Assembly (NCBI GenBank): GCA_018903055.1
Contig: JAHIPW010000123.1
Span: forward strand, 1-15,598
DNA: 15,598 nucleotides
Direction: 5' to 3'
Source of the DNA: a bacterium
Lineage (GTDB): Bacteria > UBP18 > UBA7526
A program made the position numbers and the translations under genes. Every line of letters starts with the position of its first letter. Position 1 is the stretch's first letter. This document shows, one piece after another, positions 13,279 to 15,598 of this stretch. Below the pieces are notes generated by a model. It had not been told where the DNA came from, searched no databases, and was given only the letters and a program-made list of their open reading frames with translations.

Positions 13279-15108
13279 ATGTGTGGTATCGTTGGTTATT
13301 TGGGTAAAAAGAGGGCCCAACCCATCCTCTTGGAGGGATTGAAGAGGCTGGAGTATAGAGGCTATGATTCCAGTGGGATTGCGGTACTAGAGAAAAAGAA
13401 GATTCTGCTTTACAAGAAGGAAGGAAAGATTAGTATCCTAGAGGCCCTCTTAGTAAATAAGAAACTGGAGGGAACAATTGGTCTGGGCCATACCAGATGG
13501 GCAACCCATGGTAAGCCCTCTGATGAGAACGCCCATCCCCACTCAGACTGTTCGGGGGATTTAGTAGTAGTCCATAATGGGATTATTGAGAACTATTTAA
13601 TCCTAAAGGAGGAACTCATAAAGAAAGGTCATAGATTCAAATCTGAGACGGATACCGAGGTCCTTGCCCATTTGATAGAGGAAAACTTCAAAGGAGATTT
13701 AGAAGAGGCGACGAGAGAAGCCTTAAAGAGCGTGGAGGGAGCCTATGCTATCGGGGTAATAAGCACCAAGGACCCGGAGAAGTTAGTTGCCGCAAGATAT
13801 GGAAGCCCCTTAATCGTTGGGGTTGGGGAGAAAGAGTTCTTCATTGCCAGCGATGTTCCCGCCATCCTGAATCATACCCGAGAGATAATCTTCCTGGATG
13901 AGGGTCAGCTAGCAACCCTCACTCCAGAAGGGGTAAAAGTCACCACCCTGGATAATAAGAAAGTGGAGAAGGCAGTAACTATAATAGAATGGGATGTCTC
14001 TCTTGCCCAGAAGAATGGCTATAAGCATTTTATGCTTAAAGAGATTTATGAACAGCCCCGGGCTATGATGGATACCCTGCGGGGAAGGATAGCTAAGGAT
14101 GAAAGAGAAGTTCTCTTACCGGAGATAAGCCTTTCTTCTAAAGAGATAGAGAAAATAAAGAGGCTCTTCATTATTGCCTGCGGAACTTCCTATCATGCAG
14201 CATTGATCGGGAAATTTTTGATTGAAAATAAGGTAGGCTTACCAGTAGAGGTAGATATCGCTTCTGAATTCAGATATAGAAATCCCATCATCGATTCCCA
14301 AACCCTGGTCATGGTCATTACCCAATCCGGGGAAACGGCAGATACCTTAGCCGCTCTTCGCTTAGCAAAGGAGAAAAAGGCCAAAACCTTGGCCATAACA
14401 AATGTAGTCGGCTCCACCGCCAGCCGGGAGGCAGATGGTGTTCTCTATACCCATGCCGGACCGGAGATCGCCGTGGCCTCCACCAAGGCCTTCATCGCCC
14501 AACTTACTCTCCTTTATCTCTTTACCATCTATCTGGGAGGAATAAGAGGAACCATTCCGGAAGAAGAAGCCCAGGAGATGCTCGCTACCTTGAGGAACCT
14601 TCCCCAGCAGGTAAAGAAGATATTGGAAGATATCAAAGGAATTCTATCCTGTGCTCGAAAATATTTTCATAAGAGGGATTTTCTATATATGGGAAGAGGA
14701 ATTAATTACCCCATAGCCTTAGAAGGAGCACTGAAACTTAAGGAGATCTCCTATATTCATGCCGAGGGCTATCCGGCAGGAGAAATGAAGCACGGCCCCA
14801 TTGCTCTTATCGATGAAGATATGCCTATCGTGGCCATCGCTACCCAGGGCTCGGTCTATGAAAAGGTGCTCTCCAATATTGAGGAGATTAAGGCCCGGGA
14901 AGGAATAGTTATTGCTCTGGCAACAGAGGGAGACAAGAAGATTAAAGAAAAAGCAGACGAAGTTATCTATCTCCCTCAAATTAGAGAAGACTTCACCCCC
15001 TTCTTGGCGGTCATTCCCTTGCAACTTTTGGCTTATCACATCGCCGCCAGGAGAGGCTGCGACATCGACCAGCCGAGGAACTTAGCCAAGAGCGTAACTG
15101 TAGAATAA
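13279..15108 (+). CDS. glmS: Glutamine-fructose-6-phosphate aminotransferase (isomerizing)
   Basis: GlmS makes glucosamine-6-phosphate from fructose-6-phosphate and glutamine, the entry step to UDP-GlcNAc. The N-terminal Ntn glutaminase domain begins MCGIVGYLG with Cys2 as nucleophile, plus GHTRWATHG and VHNGIIENY. Two SIS isomerase domains follow, with IACGTSYHAA, ITQSGETADT, STKAFIAQ, GRGINYPIALEGALKLKE and EGYPAGEMKHGP. The C-terminal decapeptide DQPRNLAKSVTVE is intact. Length 609 is standard. GAGGAG is 6 nt upstream (13267-13272). The 1-nt gap to yvcK leaves no room for a glmS ribozyme, so control is likely through YvcK and substrate levels rather than that riboswitch. Confidence 0.98.
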   Translation: MCGIVGYLGKKRAQPILLEGLKRLEYRGYDSSGIAVLEKKKILLYKKEGKISILEALLVNKKLEGTIGLGHTRWATHGKPSDENAHPHSDCSGDLVVVHNGIIENYLILKEELIKKGHRFKSETDTEVLAHLIEENFKGDLEEATREALKSVEGAYAIGVISTKDPEKLVAARYGSPLIVGVGEKEFFIASDVPAILNHTREIIFLDEGQLATLTPEGVKVTTLDNKKVEKAVTIIEWDVSLAQKNGYKHFMLKEIYEQPRAMMDTLRGRIAKDEREVLLPEISLSSKEIEKIKRLFIIACGTSYHAALIGKFLIENKVGLPVEVDIASEFRYRNPIIDSQTLVMVITQSGETADTLAALRLAKEKKAKTLAITNVVGSTASREADGVLYTHAGPEIAVASTKAFIAQLTLLYLFTIYLGGIRGTIPEEEAQEMLATLRNLPQQVKKILEDIKGILSCARKYFHKRDFLYMGRGINYPIALEGALKLKEISYIHAEGYPAGEMKHGPIALIDEDMPIVAIATQGSVYEKVLSNIEEIKAREGIVIALATEGDKKIKEKADEVIYLPQIREDFTPFLAVIPLQLLAYHIAARRGCDIDQPRNLAKSVTVE

Positions 15109-15109
15109 C

Positions 15110-15598
15110 ATGTATTATCCTTCCCTAAAGGAATTCATTAAGAAGTCAAAAAAGGGAAATCTTATCCCAGTTTATAGAGAAATATTAGCAGATTTTGAGA
15201 CTCCGGTCTCTGCTTTCACCAAGATCGATACCGGAGATTATAGTTATCTGTTAGAAAGCGCAGAAAAAGGAGAGAGGTTAGGAAGATACTCCTTCTTAGG
15301 GAGTAACCCTTCTCTGATATTCAAAAGCAAAGGGAAGAGGGTAGAGATAATTAGTGAGGGAAAGAAGGAAACCCAGAAGGTATCTGATCCTCTCAGTGAT
15401 TTAAAGAAGTTAATGGCAGATTATAAGTTTGTAAAAGTTAAGGGGCTTCCCAGGTTTGTGGGAGGAATGGTAGGCTACCTCTCCTATGATATGGTGCGCT
15501 TCTTTGAAAAATTACCTGATAAGAACCCGGATGATTTAAATCTTCCCGATGCTATATTTCTCTTAACCGATACCCTGCTCATCTTCGATCATCTGGAG
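15110..15598 (+). CDS. trpE: Anthranilate synthase component I, N-terminal part (3' end outside window)
   Basis: TrpE with TrpG makes anthranilate from chorismate, the first committed step of tryptophan synthesis. The 163 residues visible are its N-terminal domain: the start MYYPSLKEFIKKSKKGN, the tryptophan-binding LLES motif (about 49-52) with GRYSFLG shortly after (about 59-65), and the FVGGMVGYLSYDMVR strand region (about 116-130). The LLES element is typical of feedback-inhibited TrpE and favours it over PabB, though the catalytic half needed for certainty is outside. It begins 1 nt after glmS with no clear Shine-Dalgarno sequence, so it is probably coupled to glmS translation. No leader peptide or T-box is present. 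Confidence 0.88.
   Translation, partial: MYYPSLKEFIKKSKKGNLIPVYREILADFETPVSAFTKIDTGDYSYLLESAEKGERLGRYSFLGSNPSLIFKSKGKRVEIISEGKKETQKVSDPLSDLKKLMADYKFVKVKGLPRFVGGMVGYLSYDMVRFFEKLPDKNPDDLNLPDAIFLLTDTLLIFDHLE

Overview
The window is a bacterial chromosome segment of moderate GC in which every gene lies on the + strand. Content and order (eno, an FtsB/DivIC-type division protein, tilS, hpt, ftsH, folE, folP, cdaA-cdaR-glmM, pdxJ, yvcK-glmS, trpE) are housekeeping. Parts of the order are widely shared: tilS-hpt-ftsH-folP recalls Firmicutes, and folP-cdaA-ybbR-glmM-pdxJ recalls Desulfobacterota-like and several uncultured Gram-negative-type phyla. The spacers are full of short-period foldback repeats, which fits an uncultured candidate-phylum genome, but I cannot name the phylum from sequence alone.

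Layout. Positions 1-283 are the 3' end of enolase and 412-732 a small membrane coiled-coil division protein. Positions 801-1128 are a tRNA unit with a near-consensus promoter: an initiator tRNA, then an arrangement in which a complete CAU tRNA (995-1068) sits inside the anticodon loop region of another tRNA (940-1128), enclosed by a perfect 12-bp inverted repeat. tilS and hpt follow with overlapping stop and start (1408-3392), then ftsH (3761-5584), folE (5730-6284) and folP (6619-7818). The compact cell-envelope block is cdaA-cdaR-glmM (7981-11039), pdxJ (11146-11865), yvcK/glmR-glmS (11985-15108) and the start of trpE (15110 to the edge).

How the genes work together. GlmS makes glucosamine-6-phosphate and GlmM isomerises it on the way to UDP-GlcNAc and peptidoglycan. 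CdaA makes c-di-AMP, and CdaR and GlmM are its known partners elsewhere. YvcK/GlmR is a UDP-sugar-responsive protein that stimulates GlmS in Bacillus; here it lies 1 nt from glmS. FolE and FolP are two steps of folate synthesis, Hpt does purine salvage, PdxJ makes pyridoxine phosphate, and TilS modifies tRNA-Ile(CAU), which is notable next to a CAU tRNA gene.

The most unusual observations are the tRNA-within-a-tRNA locus; the 8-10 bp period repeat arrays, often in inverted arms, that fill most intergenic spacers; and the intrusion of the same kind of repeats into coding sequence, including two probable in-frame inserts in TilS.
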